Below, in pieces: positions 29,150 to 38,584 of a stretch of DNA of 64,000 bases (position 1 is the stretch's first letter; every line of letters starts with the position of its first letter). Both the position numbers and the translations under genes were made by a program. Origin of the DNA: Kangsaoukella pontilimi (GTDB lineage: Bacteria; Pseudomonadota; Alphaproteobacteria; Rhodobacterales; Rhodobacteraceae); NCBI RefSeq assembly GCF_009830125.1, contig NZ_WUPT01000002.1, positions 744,001-808,000 of the forward strand, given 5' to 3'. The notes below the pieces were generated by a model. The model did not search any database, was not told the origin of the DNA, and worked only from the letters and a program-made list of their open reading frames with translations.

Positions 29150-29917
29150 TCAGGCGTGTTCCATCGTCTGCGAGAGCGACGGGGGCGGCGGCACGGCCAG
29201 ATAGGCGGTGGCGGGGATCTTGACAAAGTCCTCGATATGAAGCGCGGCGCGGGTGTCTTCGGGCAGCCGCACCAGAGCGGCGCGGATGGCGCCGACGATG
29301 GCGGCGGCGTCCTGACCGGGCGCCGCGATCAGGGGCAGGCCGGGCGTCGGCTCCGTCCGCGCAAGGACGCGGAGCGCGCCGGCCGTCTCGGGCAAATGCC
29401 GCTCGACAAGGCGCCAGGTCTCGGCATCGATGGCCGCGATATCGGCCTCGCCCGCGGCAACCATCCGCGCGCTTGCCCGGTGCGCGCCCGAATAGACCTT
29501 GCGCCGGAAGGGCCGGCCAAGGCCGAGGGCCGCGGCCTGCGCGGCGGCCCAGCCGCTTTCACTGTCGAGCCCGTTATAGGCAAGCGTCCGGTCGAGGAAA
29601 TCGGCAAGGTCGCCCGTCGCATCACGGCGGACGACCAGAACCGAGTTGTAATAGCCCGGCAGACACCCGGGCAAACCATGGTCGAAGGCGCCCAGAAGCG
29701 TAACGTTGCCGTGAAGCCGCGTCCGGTAGGGCAGGCCGCAGGTCTGTCCCAGAACGAGGTCGGGGGATTGCCAGACGTCCCATAGCCCGGTGTCGCGTGT
29801 CAGCCGGTCGGGCGCAGCGATGCCACGGGTGGACAGTCCCTCGCGAAGAACCTGCCAGAGCGCGTCCCAATGACCCGATTGCTCTGGCCAGTCATACATG
29901 GCGAGGCTGGCGATCAC
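29150..29917 (-). CDS. PhnD/SsuA-like protein without signal peptide
   Basis: A 255-aa protein beginning MIASLAMYDWPEQSGHWDALWQVL from a GTG at 29917; the alternative ATG is six codons on. The sequence resembles phosphate/phosphonate-type binding proteins (DLVLGQTCGLPYRTRL, GCLPGYYNSVLVVRRD, KVYSGAHRASARMVAAGEADIAAIDAETW). No signal peptide is present, so it may act in the cytoplasm instead of as a transporter component. The start overlaps the TerB stop by 4 bases (GTGA), so both are coupled. Confidence 0.75.
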   Translation of the reverse strand: MIASLAMYDWPEQSGHWDALWQVLREGLSTRGIAAPDRLTRDTGLWDVWQSPDLVLGQTCGLPYRTRLHGNVTLLGAFDHGLPGCLPGYYNSVLVVRRDATGDLADFLDRTLAYNGLDSESGWAAAQAAALGLGRPFRRKVYSGAHRASARMVAAGEADIAAIDAETWRLVERHLPETAGALRVLARTEPTPGLPLIAAPGQDAAAIVGAIRAALVRLPEDTRAALHIEDFVKIPATAYLAVPPPPSLSQTMEHA

Positions 29918-30354
29918 GCCTTCTTCTCGACCCTCTGGCGTGCCAGCGCCGAGTCGCGGTCGTTGACGCCCAGCATCGGCGCGATCAGCCGCATCAGGGC
30001 GTCTTCCTCGTGGTCGCGCGCGCCATCTGCGAGCACGATCTCCCAGAGGTTTTCCACCACGCCTTCGCGTTCCTCGTAAGGCACGGCGTCCTTGATCGCG
30101 CGGGTAAAGCGGACGGTGTCGGGGGCTTCGGCCTCAAGCGCCTCGGCCTCGGCCCTCAGCTTGGTCACCTCGAAGGGGCCAAGCCCGTAGCGGGCGGCCA
30201 GAAGCTTGTCGATCCGGGCGATCTCGTCACGGGCGTATTCGCCATCGGCGCGGGCGATCCGCACCAGAAGGGCGGCCATGGCGAGCCGCGCGTCGCTGGT
30301 ATCCAGCGGATCGGGCTCGGGGGCGGTCAGTTTGCGAAGAAGTGCGTCGAACAT
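29914..30354 (-). CDS. TerB-family protein
   Basis: A 146-aa helical protein. MAALLVRIARADGEYARDEIARIDKLL and VVENLWEIVLADGARDHEEDALMRLIAPMLGV are the two acidic helix motifs of TerB-type domains. I start at 30354 (MFDALLRKLTAPE), not at an upstream in-frame codon, because the latter extends into the divergent region. It is coupled to the PhnD-like gene. TerB domains occur widely outside tellurite resistance, so resistance should not be assumed. Confidence 0.8.
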   Translation of the reverse strand: MFDALLRKLTAPEPDPLDTSDARLAMAALLVRIARADGEYARDEIARIDKLLAARYGLGPFEVTKLRAEAEALEAEAPDTVRFTRAIKDAVPYEEREGVVENLWEIVLADGARDHEEDALMRLIAPMLGVNDRDSALARQRVEKKA

Positions 30355-30485
30355 GCAGGGGATATATGACCGGGCAGGGGGCAAGGAAAGGGCCGGGACG
30401 CCCGGCCGCGTTCGTGCGGGCGGTTGAACGGCCGGGTCAAACGGTCTTTTCTGTCATCCAATGGGGCATGGCGCGGGGAGGGCGG

Positions 30486-31076
30486 ATGTTCAGACGGTTC
30501 ACGGCGCCGAAGGGCAAGGTGCTTTTCCAGCCGGGGCAGGAGTGCCCGGGGTTCCTGCTTTTGTCGAAGGGGACGATCCGCGTGACCCTGACGGGCGCGA
30601 GCGGGCGCGAGGTGGTTCTTTACCGCGTCACGCCGGGCGATGTGTGCCTGCAGACCTTTTCCTGCCTCGTGACCGATCAGCCCTATGGCGCCGAAGGCGT
30701 GGCGGAAACCGATCTCGATGGCGAGCTGGTCCCGGCCGAGCAGTTCCGTACGCGGATGGCCGATGACGGCGCGTTTCGTGCCCGCGTGATGGATGCTGTC
30801 GCGCGCCGCTTCGTCGAGTACCAGCAGCTTGTGGACGATATCGCGCTGACCGGCTTCGACGCGCGGCTGGCCAAGGCGCTTCTCAGGCTGGCGGACGTGG
30901 ACGGCAAGGTTCACGCCACTCACACGGCGCTTGCCGCCGAGACCGCATCGGGCCGCGCCTATGTCTCGCGCCGGCTGGCCGAATTCGCGCGGCAGGGGAT
31001 GGTCCGACAGGACGAGGACGGCGTGGCGCTTCTTGACCGTCCGGGCCTGCAGCGAATTGCCGCAGACGCACGGTGA
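30486..31076 (+). CDS. Crp/Fnr-family regulator with conserved cysteines
   Basis: A 196-aa regulator: N-terminal cyclic-nucleotide-binding-type beta barrel (about 8-105; PGFLLLSKGTIRVTLTGASGREVVLYRV) and C-terminal winged HTH (HTALAAETASGRAYVSRRLAEF as recognition region). Three cysteines lie at 20, 54 and 60, the last two in GDVCLQTFSC, which suggests a thiol or reactive-sulfur switch instead of cAMP sensing. GGGGAGGG precedes the ATG at 30486. Divergent from TerB and 69 bases upstream of the DUF2892 gene. Confidence 0.85.
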   Translation: MFRRFTAPKGKVLFQPGQECPGFLLLSKGTIRVTLTGASGREVVLYRVTPGDVCLQTFSCLVTDQPYGAEGVAETDLDGELVPAEQFRTRMADDGAFRARVMDAVARRFVEYQQLVDDIALTGFDARLAKALLRLADVDGKVHATHTALAAETASGRAYVSRRLAEFARQGMVRQDEDGVALLDRPGLQRIAADAR

Positions 31077-31120
31077 CAGTGTCACCGTCGGCACGTGCGG
31101 GATGCGGTAAAATCATCCCG
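31070..31120 (+). promoter_or_regulatory. Perfect 19-bp palindrome and second inverted repeat before the DUF2892 gene
   Basis: ACGGTGACAGTGTCACCGT (31070-31088) is perfectly symmetric and includes the regulator's stop codon. A second inverted repeat, CGGGATG (31098-31104) with CATCCCG (31114-31120), follows. Neither has a T-run, so an operator for the adjacent Crp/Fnr protein is more likely than a terminator. Confidence 0.55.
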
Positions 31121-31145
31121 TACCGTCACACAGGAGATCGGAACC

Positions 31146-31337
31146 ATGACCAAGAATGAAGGCACCTTCGACCGCGCGCTACGCGTCATTGCCGGACTTA
31201 TCCTTCTGTCGCTCGTCTTCGTCGGGCCGCAGACCATGTGGGGCCTGATCGGGATCGTGCCGCTCGTCACCGGGCTGGTGGGCATCTGCCCGCTCTATTC
31301 GGTGCTTGGCATCAGCACCTGCCCGACCAAGTCCTGA
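31146..31337 (+). CDS. DUF2892 (YgaP-like) small membrane protein
   Basis: A 63-aa protein with two hydrophobic helices. MTKNEGTFDRALRVIAGLIL and GLVGICPLYSVLGISTCPTK, with its two conserved cysteines, are the standard DUF2892 pattern. In YgaP this domain is fused to a rhodanese and implicated in sulfur or thiocyanate handling. Here it stands alone behind a cysteine-containing Crp/Fnr regulator, in keeping with a sulfur-responsive pair. Preceded by AGGAG. Confidence 0.88.
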   Translation: MTKNEGTFDRALRVIAGLILLSLVFVGPQTMWGLIGIVPLVTGLVGICPLYSVLGISTCPTKS

Positions 31338-31390
31338 TCGCGCGCGCGGGCCGGGGCGGCGCGAACAGCGCCCCGGTTTTCGCGGCGCGC

Positions 31391-33034
31391 TCAGACCAAC
31401 CGCGAGTTCTCGACCGCCGCGCGCACGAAATCCGCGAAGAGCGGATGGGGTGCGAAGGGTTTGGATTTCAGCTCGGGGTGGAACTGCACGCCGATGAACC
31501 ACGGATGACCCTCGACTTCGACGATCTCGGGCAGCTTGCCGTCGGGTGACATGCCGGAAAAGCAGAGACCCTGCTCCTCGAGCTTGTCGCGATACTTGAT
31601 ATCCACCTCGTAGCGGTGGCGGTGGCGTTCCTCGATCACGGTCTGGCCATAGACCTTGGCCACCTGGCTGCCCTCTTTGAGGTTGGCGGTATAGGCGCCC
31701 AGACGCATGGTGCCGCCCTTGTCGTCATCGACCTTGCGGCGCGCTGTGTGGTTGCCCTGGACCCATTCCTTGAGGTGATAGACCACCGGCTCGAAGCGCT
31801 TGCGCCCGGCTTCGTGGTCGAACTCCTCGGACCCGGCGGACGTGATGCCGGCAAGGTTCCGCGCCGCCTCGATCACCGCCATCTGCATGCCAAGACAGAT
31901 GCCCAGATAGGGGATCTTCTTCTCGCGGGCGAATTGCGCCGCCTTGATCTTGCCTTCAGTCCCGCGCTCGCCAAAGCCGCCGGGGACAAGAATGGCGTGG
32001 AAGTTTTCCAGATAGGGGGCCGGGTCCTCGCGGTCGAAGATCTCGGCGTCGATCCATTCGGCCCGCACGCGAGTGCGGTTCGCCAGACCGCCATGGGTCA
32101 GCGCCTCGGCGATCGACTTATAGGCGTCTTCAAGCTGGGTGTATTTTCCGACGATGGCGACGCGGACTTCACCCTCGGCGTTCTGCATCCGGTCCTGAAC
32201 GTCAAGCCAGCGGTCGAGGTTGGGTTTGGGCGCGGGCGAGATGCCGAAGGCGTCCAGAACCGCCTGATCCAGACCCTGTTCGTGATAGGCGAGCGGCGCC
32301 TCGTAGATCGACTTGAGGTCATAGGCCGCGATCACGCTGTCGGGCCGCACATTGCAGAACAACGCCAGTTTCTCGCGCTCTTTCTGCGGGATTTCCCGCT
32401 CGGAGCGGCAGACGAGGATATCGGGCGCGATGCCGATGGAGCGGAGTTCCTTGACCGAGTGCTGCGTGGGCTTGGTCTTCAACTCTCCGCTGGCCGCGAT
32501 CCACGGGAGCAGCGTCAGGTGCATGAAGATGCATTCGCCCCGCGGCCGGTCCTGACCGAACTGGCGGATGGCCTCGAAGAAGGGGAGCCCTTCGATATCG
32601 CCCACGGTGCCGCCGATCTCGCAGAGCATGAAATCGACCTCGTCCTCGCCGATGGCGATGAAGTCCTTGATCTCGTTGGTGACGTGCGGAATGACCTGGA
32701 TCGTCTTGCCCAGGTAGTCGCCGCGCCGCTCTTTTTCGAGCACGTTGGAATAGATGCGCCCCGACGAGACGCTGTCGGTCATCCGCGCCGCGACGCCGGT
32801 GAAGCGCTCGTAATGGCCGAGATCGAGATCGGTCTCGGCGCCATCATCGGTCACGAAGACTTCGCCATGTTCGAACGGGCTCATCGTGCCGGGGTCGACG
32901 TTGAGATAGGGGTCGAGCTTTCTCAGCCGTACGGAATAGCCGCGCGCCTGCAGAAGCGCGCCAAGCGCCGCCGACGCAAGGCCTTTGCCAAGCGAGGAAA
33001 CCACCCCGCCGGTGATGAAAACGAACCTAGCCAT
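31391..33034 (-). CDS. pyrG: CTP synthase
   Basis: A 547-aa enzyme converting UTP, glutamine and ATP to CTP. The synthase domain starts [25 protein letters not shown] (P-loop SLGKG, about 14-18), and the glutamine amidotransferase domain holds [16 protein letters not shown], whose nucleophile Cys is near residue 386, and the His-Glu pair near GVQFHPEL. Full length. It lies downstream of secG, a common alphaproteobacterial order. Confidence 0.97.
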   Translation of the reverse strand: MARFVFITGGVVSSLGKGLASAALGALLQARGYSVRLRKLDPYLNVDPGTMSPFEHGEVFVTDDGAETDLDLGHYERFTGVAARMTDSVSSGRIYSNVLEKERRGDYLGKTIQVIPHVTNEIKDFIAIGEDEVDFMLCEIGGTVGDIEGLPFFEAIRQFGQDRPRGECIFMHLTLLPWIAASGELKTKPTQHSVKELRSIGIAPDILVCRSEREIPQKEREKLALFCNVRPDSVIAAYDLKSIYEAPLAYHEQGLDQAVLDAFGISPAPKPNLDRWLDVQDRMQNAEGEVRVAIVGKYTQLEDAYKSIAEALTHGGLANRTRVRAEWIDAEIFDREDPAPYLENFHAILVPGGFGERGTEGKIKAAQFAREKKIPYLGICLGMQMAVIEAARNLAGITSAGSEEFDHEAGRKRFEPVVYHLKEWVQGNHTARRKVDDDKGGTMRLGAYTANLKEGSQVAKVYGQTVIEERHRHRYEVDIKYRDKLEEQGLCFSGMSPDGKLPEIVEVEGHPWFIGVQFHPELKSKPFAPHPLFADFVRAAVENSRLV

Positions 33035-33256
33035 GTCGCGGTTATCCCCCGTGATTTACTGCTCTTTGCCGCGGTTCTCGATGGCCCGAATCCGCAGCAT
33101 CACGGGATTTAAGACATAGAGGATTCGGTGCCGGTTGCCAAGCGTCTGACCGCAATATCTGGGGTGGCGCCCCGGCGTCATCCAAGGTGTTGTGGTGGGT
33201 TGCGGTCGGGATCAGCGCGGACGAGGACGCCCGCGCCTTGAAATCAAGGCCCCGCC

Positions 33257-33631
33257 TTACTCGGCGCGGGGCAGGCCCAGACCGCCGCCGGACGCGTCGC
33301 CCGGTACCGGCGGCAGAAGCGAGTCACCCGAGGGCAGCGCGGGCGCGGTACCCGATGCGGGCGCATCGACGCCGATACGGTCCAGAACCGACGAGCCGGC
33401 CGAATTCTGCGCTGCGATGATCGTCAGAGCGATCGACGTGCAGATAAAGGCGATCGCCAGTCCCCAGGTCACCTTGCCAAGCGCCGTCGCGGCGCTGCGG
33501 GCGTTGACCAGACCGCCGCCGCCACCGCCGCCGCCAAGGCCCAGACCGCCGCCTTCGGAGCGCTGCAGAAGCACCACGCCGATGAGCGAGAGCGCGAGGA
33601 TCAGGTGGACGATCAGAATGACGTTTTCCAT
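33257..33631 (-). CDS. secG: Preprotein translocase subunit SecG
   Basis: A 124-aa inner-membrane protein of the SecYEG translocon. Two helices flank the conserved VLLQRSEGGGLGLGGGG-type cytoplasmic loop (about 21-41), and a variable acidic/proline-rich tail follows. Start at 33631; the longer upstream frame overlaps the convergent/divergent repeat and has no RBS. It lies 222 bases upstream of pyrG in the same direction; the gap shows no gene. Confidence 0.92.
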   Translation of the reverse strand: MENVILIVHLILALSLIGVVLLQRSEGGGLGLGGGGGGGGLVNARSAATALGKVTWGLAIAFICTSIALTIIAAQNSAGSSVLDRIGVDAPASGTAPALPSGDSLLPPVPGDASGGGLGLPRAE

Positions 33632-33699
33632 TGGGGTCGGGGACCTTTGGCTATGTGCGATGGGACATGTATTCGACGCAGGCCCAAGCTGCAAGTGTC

Positions 33700-33770
33700 G
33701 AGGGGGCTCTGCCCCCGCGCGCCGATAGCGCGCCCCCCGGGATATTTGAGAACAGGCGAAATGGCCGGGC
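33700..33770. repeat. Modular intergenic repeat upstream of the Usp gene
   Basis: Two hairpins, GGGGGC-TCT-GCCCCC and GCGCGC-CGATA-GCGCGC, are followed by CCCCCGGGATATTT (33734-33747) and the tail GAGAACAGGCGAAATGG. The order hairpins-core-tail matches the copy near 54.88 kb. It lies between secG and the divergent Usp gene. Confidence 0.7.
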
Positions 33771-33836
33771 TGATCGAGGTCAAAGCGGGCGGTGCCGGAC
33801 CGTGATCGGATGGGGCCGGGAAAAGGAGGACGCGAG

Positions 33837-34247
33837 ATGTACAAGAATATCCTGATCGGCATCGATCTGAACCACGAGGCGGATTACGCCCGCGAACTGC
33901 ATGTGGCCGCCCATCTGGCAGAGGACAACAATGCAAGGCTGACCGCCCTTTCGGTCCTGCCGCCAATTCCGGCCTATGTGGCGGGGCAGGTGCCGAAAGA
34001 GGCCGTAGAGGCCGCATCGGAGGATGCCATGCACCACCTCCGCCGGATCATCGGGCCCACATCCGAGATCGCAAGCGAGATCCGGCATGGCGCGCCCGCC
34101 GACGAGCTGATGGCCTATGCGGCGGCCCATGACATCGATTGTATCGTGATCGCCTCGCACCGGCCGGGCCTGAAGGACTACTTCCTCGGCTCCACGGCGG
34201 CGCGTGTGGTGCGTCACGCCGCCTGCTCGGTGCATGTGATCCGCTAG
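33837..34247 (+). CDS. Universal stress protein, UspA family
   Basis: A 136-aa protein starting MYKNILIGIDLNHEADYAR, with the ATP-binding motif near the C-terminus, SHRPGLKDYFLGSTAARVVRHAACSV (the G-x2-G-x9-G(S/T) pattern is approximated). AAAGGAGGA precedes the ATG by 4 bases. Probable nucleotide-binding stress protein; specific role unknown. It converges with ppk, leaving 17 bases. Confidence 0.9.
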   Translation: MYKNILIGIDLNHEADYARELHVAAHLAEDNNARLTALSVLPPIPAYVAGQVPKEAVEAASEDAMHHLRRIIGPTSEIASEIRHGAPADELMAYAAAHDIDCIVIASHRPGLKDYFLGSTAARVVRHAACSVHVIR

Positions 34248-34264
34248 GCCGGCGCGGGCCGCCG

Positions 34265-36442
34265 TCAGTCGTCGTCGTGGGTCAGTTCCGGCACGTCCGA
34301 CGCACCCGCCGACCCTCGGCCCGAGAGCGACGGGTTCTCCATGAAGAACCGGTGGCAGTTGAAGGCGGTCTCGCCCTCGGGCGCGCCGGGGCGTTCGAAG
34401 CTGCCATCAGGCTTCAGAATCCAGCTTTGCGCGACGTCTGCCAGGTTAGCCGCCATGATCTGACTGACGATCTGTGCCTTGACCGTGGGGTTCACCGCCT
34501 CGATCAGGGTTTCGACACGCCGATGCAGGTTCCGGCCCATCCAGTCGGCGGACGAGATATAGACCCGCGCCTTCTTGTGCGGCAGGCCGCGCCCCGCACC
34601 GAAACAGACGATGCGGGAGTGCTCGAGAAAGCGCCCCACAACCGACTTCACCCGGATGTTCTCCGATAGCCCCTTGATGCCGGGCCGAAGCCCGCAGATG
34701 CCCCGCACGATCAGGTCGATCTTCACGCCGGCCTGACTGGCGACATAAAGCGCGTCGATCACGTCGGGATCGACGATCGAGTTCATCTTGGCCCAGATCT
34801 CGGCGGGCTTTCCGGCAAGGGCGTATTCCGCTTCCTCTGCAATCCGCTCCAGAAGCGTGTCCTTGAGCGTCAGCGGCGAGATCGCGAGGTTCTCCATCCC
34901 TTCGGGCTGAGCATAGCCGGAGAGATAGTTGAAGAGCTTCGTGGCATCCCGCCCGAGCGCCGCGTCGCAGGTGAAGAGCGACAGGTCGGTGTACACTTTG
35001 GCGGTGATCGGGTGGTAATTGCCGGTGCCGTAATGCGTATAGGTGACCAGCTCGCCCCCTTCGCGGCGGACCACGGTCGAGACCTTGGCATGGGTCTTGT
35101 AGTTGAGAAACCCATAGACGACGTGAGCGCCCGCGCGTTCCAGCATACGGGATTGCCGGATATTGGCGGCCTCGTCGAAGCGGGCCTTGAGCTCCACCAG
35201 CGCCGTGACCGACTTGCCGTCCTCCGCCGCCTCGCAGAGAGCCGAGACGATCGGGCTGTCGCGCGAGGTACGGTAGAGCGTCTGCTTGATGGCCACCACG
35301 TTCGGGTCGGCGGCGGCCTGCTTCAGGAACCGCACCACCATGTCGAAGGTCTCGTAGGGGTGGTGCAGCAGCATGTCCTTCTGCCGGATTGCCGCGAACA
35401 TGTCGCCGTCGTGGTCCTGTACCCGCTCGGGCACGCGCGGCGTGAAGGTGGGCCAGAGAAGGTCGGGGCGTTCGTCCAGCACCAGCTCCTTGAGGTCGGC
35501 CAGGCCAATCATGCCGCCAAGCTCGATCACCTCGTCCTCGGCGACACCCAGCTCCTGCATGATGACGCCGCGGAGCGCCTTGGGCGCCTTGGCCGAAATC
35601 GTAAGGCGCACGACCTCGCCCCGGCGGCGGCGCTTGAGCGCGACCTCGAACTCGCGGACCAGGTCCTCGGCTTCTTCCTCGACTTCCAGATCGCTGTCCC
35701 GAAGGACGCGGAACGCGCAGGAACCCGTCATCTTGTAGCCCGGGAAGAGCCGTTCGAGATGGAGAAGCAAAAGCTCTTCGATGGGCAGAAAGCGCAACCC
35801 CCCGTCACGATCCGGCAGGGCCACGAACCGCTGTACCTGCTGCGGCACCGGCAAGAGCGCGCGAAGCGGGCGCTTGTCGGCGCGCCGTTCCAGTTCGAGC
35901 GCCAGCGAATAGCCGGTGCTGGCGATGAAGGGGAACGGGTGGGCCGGGTCGATGGCAAGGGGCGACAGGATCGGGAAGACCTGCGCCAGGAAGACCTTTT
36001 CCAGATGCGCGCGGTCCACGTCATCGAGAGCGTCGAGATGAGTGATCGTGATCCCGGCCTCGGCCATCTCGTCCTTGAGACCGCTCCAGACAATCTGCTG
36101 ACGGTCGAGCAGATTGCGGGCGTCTTCGTTGATCAGGACCAGCTGTTCGGCAGGCGTCTTGCCGTCGGCTGCGGGTGTCACGTTCCCGGCATGGGCCAGC
36201 TCACGCAGACCGGCGACGCGCACCGTATAGAACTCATCCAGGTTGGTGGCCGAGATCGACAGAAACCGGAGCCGCTCTAGAAGCGGCACGCGGGGATTTT
36301 CCGCCTCTTCCAGAACGCGCCAGTTGAACTGCAGCCAGGACAGCTCGCGATTGAAGAACCGCGCGGGCGAATCCAGATCGACGCCGTCCACGGCTGTCGG
36401 GTCTGGGAAGGGCGCGTTCAGAAAATCGGTAACCGCGGGCAT
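34265..36442 (-). CDS. ppk1: Polyphosphate kinase 1
   Basis: A 725-aa enzyme that makes polyphosphate from ATP, via phosphohistidine. [19 protein letters not shown] (about 22-40) opens the N domain; the catalytic domains hold [24 protein letters not shown] and [11 protein letters not shown], with the phosphorylated-type His in YKTHAK and a further His in [10 protein letters not shown] start at 36442; longer in-frame extension upstream lies over a repeat-containing region. Order ppk1-hda-permease is common in Rhodobacterales. Confidence 0.95.
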   Translation of the reverse strand: MPAVTDFLNAPFPDPTAVDGVDLDSPARFFNRELSWLQFNWRVLEEAENPRVPLLERLRFLSISATNLDEFYTVRVAGLRELAHAGNVTPAADGKTPAEQLVLINEDARNLLDRQQIVWSGLKDEMAEAGITITHLDALDDVDRAHLEKVFLAQVFPILSPLAIDPAHPFPFIASTGYSLALELERRADKRPLRALLPVPQQVQRFVALPDRDGGLRFLPIEELLLLHLERLFPGYKMTGSCAFRVLRDSDLEVEEEAEDLVREFEVALKRRRRGEVVRLTISAKAPKALRGVIMQELGVAEDEVIELGGMIGLADLKELVLDERPDLLWPTFTPRVPERVQDHDGDMFAAIRQKDMLLHHPYETFDMVVRFLKQAAADPNVVAIKQTLYRTSRDSPIVSALCEAAEDGKSVTALVELKARFDEAANIRQSRMLERAGAHVVYGFLNYKTHAKVSTVVRREGGELVTYTHYGTGNYHPITAKVYTDLSLFTCDAALGRDATKLFNYLSGYAQPEGMENLAISPLTLKDTLLERIAEEAEYALAGKPAEIWAKMNSIVDPDVIDALYVASQAGVKIDLIVRGICGLRPGIKGLSENIRVKSVVGRFLEHSRIVCFGAGRGLPHKKARVYISSADWMGRNLHRRVETLIEAVNPTVKAQIVSQIMAANLADVAQSWILKPDGSFERPGAPEGETAFNCHRFFMENPSLSGRGSAGASDVPELTHDDD

Positions 36443-36584
36443 GGCCTGTCTATCGGAGCGAACTGTAACGACAAGGTGACATTTATCGTGCCATTCCGGG
36501 GCCTTTGTCCAGCCGTGCCGCCCGTTCGGGAATTGCGCGCCTTCGGCGCACGCTATGTGTTGCGCGGCTCCGCCGCGCGGTTTC

Positions 36585-36673
36585 CGAGTATTTGTTCCAA
36601 GAAGAAAGGACAATTCGAGTCAAATTTTCTTCTTCTGTTTCGAAATACTCCGGGGTCCGGGGCAGAGCCCCGG
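36585..36673. repeat. Inverted pair of the TATTT/AAATA repeat module
   Basis: CCGAGTATTTGTTCCAAGAA (start 36584) and its inverse copy, ending in GAAATACTCCGGGG (36642-36655), form an imperfect 70-bp palindrome: GAGTATTT pairs with AAATACTC and AAGAAGAAA with TTTCTTCTT. A GAGTC site and AATTCGAGTCAAATT lie in the centre. The hairpin CCGGGGC-AGA-GCCCCGG (36657-36673) follows. The other paired copy is near 57.7 kb. Confidence 0.7.
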
Positions 36674-36688
36674 TCCGCCGCAGGCCGC

Positions 36689-37357
36689 TCAGGCAGAGGT
36701 CAGGCTTTCCAGCACCCGGCCGGCCATGGGGCGGGTTACCTTGCCGCCCGCGCTCAGCGCCTCGCGGTCGAGGGCGGTGGCGAGGCTTTGGGCGAAGGCA
36801 AAGGACCGGTCCATCCGCGGCACCAGCCAGTCGATGATGCGCGGGGGCACCGCCAGCCCGCGGTCGTCGAACTGCTTGACCATGACGGCGGCCAGAAGCG
36901 CGTCGTCGGGCGCGTCGATGGCGGTGACATCGGTGGCCATGAGCCGGCTTTTAAGGTCGGGCAGCGTTACCTTCCAGCGGGCCGGCGGTGTCCGGCCGAT
37001 CAGGAGAAGCGGCAGGCGCCGCTCGGCGAGGCTGTTGTGGAGGTGAAAGAGCGCTTCCTCGGCATCTCCGGCCACCCGGTCGGCGTCGTCGAGCGCCACG
37101 GGGCACGTGATTTCGACGGGGGATACGCCGCCAAGCTCGGCGGGCGTCAGGATGCGCGCGCCGGTCTCATCGGCCCAGACCTGGGCCAGATGGCTCTTGC
37201 CGCTTGCTTCCGGTCCGATCAGGGCCAGTTTGCCCAAAGGCCAGCCCTCGGGCGCATCGAGCCGCGCCAGCGCCGTCGCATTGGCGGCGCTCACGAAGAA
37301 ATCCTCGCGGCCGCTGGCCTGACGGACAGGCAGGTCGAGCACAAGCTGGCGTGCCAT
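36689..37357 (-). CDS. hdaA: DnaA-inactivator-like AAA+ protein (Hda/HdaA)
   Basis: A 222-aa DnaA-related ATPase that in relatives converts DnaA-ATP to DnaA-ADP with the beta clamp. MARQLVLDLPVRQASGREDFF contains the N-terminal clamp-binding QLVLDLP-type motif; Walker A GPEASGKSHLAQVW (about 49-62) and sensor region follow. Length is normal. It lies between ppk1 and the AI-2E-type permease, 4 bases from the latter's stop. Confidence 0.88.
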   Translation of the reverse strand: MARQLVLDLPVRQASGREDFFVSAANATALARLDAPEGWPLGKLALIGPEASGKSHLAQVWADETGARILTPAELGGVSPVEITCPVALDDADRVAGDAEEALFHLHNSLAERRLPLLLIGRTPPARWKVTLPDLKSRLMATDVTAIDAPDDALLAAVMVKQFDDRGLAVPPRIIDWLVPRMDRSFAFAQSLATALDREALSAGGKVTRPMAGRVLESLTSA

Positions 37358-37361
37358 GGGA

Positions 37362-38429
37362 TCAGGCGTCGTCCTGGTCGGACAGGCCGCGATAGAGGCG
37401 GCTGTCCTTGTACTGTTCGATGGCGAAACGGGTGATCACACCGATCGCGGCTGCGACCGGCACGGCCACGAGCAGGCCCACGAAGCCGAAGAGTGCGCCG
37501 AAGGCCGAGAGCGCGAAGATCAGCCAGACCGGGTGCAGGCCAACGGATTCCCCCACCAGTTTCGGCGTGAGGATATTGCCCTCGACGAACTGGCCCGACT
37601 GGAAGATGGCCCAGACCAGCACGATCCAGAGCCAGTCGCCCCAGAACTGAAACAGCGCCAGGCCGATGGCGAGTATCCCGCCCACCAATGCGCCCACATA
37701 GGGGATGAAGGTCAGAGCGCCCGCCACGAAGCCCACGACGAGGCCGAAGTTCAGCCCGACCAGCATCAGCGCGACCGCGTAATAGGCGCCGAGAATCAGG
37801 CAGACCGTACCCTGTCCCCGGATAAAGCCCGCCATGGTGCTGTCGATGTCGGAGGCGAGCTTGCGGATCGTCGGCGCGTGATCGCGGGGCAGGAGCGCGT
37901 CGATCCGCGCCACCATCCGGTCCCAGTCGAGAAGCAGGTAGAACGCCACCACAGGCACGATCACGAAGAGGACCAGCGCATTCACGACACCCGAGAACGA
38001 GCCGAGGATGGTATTGAGAACCTCTCCGCCCTTGGACTGGATCGTCTCGGCGATGGTCGCAAGCGAGCGGCGAATGGTGGAATTGGAGTCCCCGATCTCG
38101 GGGAAACGCTCGGTGATCACCGCCTGAAGGTTCTGCAACATCGCGGGCGCGGTCTCGATCAGGTCGGCGGTCTGGCTCACCAACGTCGGGATCACGAGCA
38201 GCGCCAGAAGCACGAAGATCAGCAGCGCGAAAACCGTGATGATGCCGGTCGCCACCGCTCGGGAGCAGCCCGCACGTTCCAGCCGGTCCGCGACGGGATC
38301 GAGGAAATAGGCGATGGCCGCGCCAAGCACGAAGGGCAGGATCACGTCGCCCAGAACCCAGAGCACGACCAGAAATACCGCCGCGGCGAGACCCCAGTAT
38401 TTGACCTGATCGCGCACCGGCAATGCCAT
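37362..38429 (-). CDS. AI-2E family (PerM/YdiK-like) permease
   Basis: A 355-aa inner-membrane protein of the AI-2E exporter family with about seven or eight helices; the C-terminal motif GFVAGALTFIPYVGALVGGILA and VLFVIVPVVAFYLLLDWDRM are typical. The transported substrate is uncertain: family members export autoinducer-2, peptides or ions. Preceded by the proS gene, divergently, and followed by hdaA. Confidence 0.88.
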   Translation of the reverse strand: MALPVRDQVKYWGLAAAVFLVVLWVLGDVILPFVLGAAIAYFLDPVADRLERAGCSRAVATGIITVFALLIFVLLALLVIPTLVSQTADLIETAPAMLQNLQAVITERFPEIGDSNSTIRRSLATIAETIQSKGGEVLNTILGSFSGVVNALVLFVIVPVVAFYLLLDWDRMVARIDALLPRDHAPTIRKLASDIDSTMAGFIRGQGTVCLILGAYYAVALMLVGLNFGLVVGFVAGALTFIPYVGALVGGILAIGLALFQFWGDWLWIVLVWAIFQSGQFVEGNILTPKLVGESVGLHPVWLIFALSAFGALFGFVGLLVAVPVAAAIGVITRFAIEQYKDSRLYRGLSDQDDA

Positions 38430-38584
38430 GCTGCCCTTCCCGAGAAAACACCGATCCTTGGGGTATCGCCGGTTCGGCGCGCGCGCGCAAGGCGGGCTTT
38501 GGCGCAGGCCGGGCGGCGAAGGTTGTTGAACGCCCCCCGGCGATGGCCTAGAGCAACCCCGTCCATGCCAACCGGAGACCGGCC

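Noticed and set aside
29914-30354. Tellurite-resistance gene
   Set aside because: TerB domains are common in other settings and none of the other ter genes is present.
33035-33256. Possible tRNA between secG and pyrG
   Set aside because: No cloverleaf or TTCGA-type T-arm with a matching acceptor stem was found; only a small GCCTTGA-AA-TCAAGGC palindrome is present.
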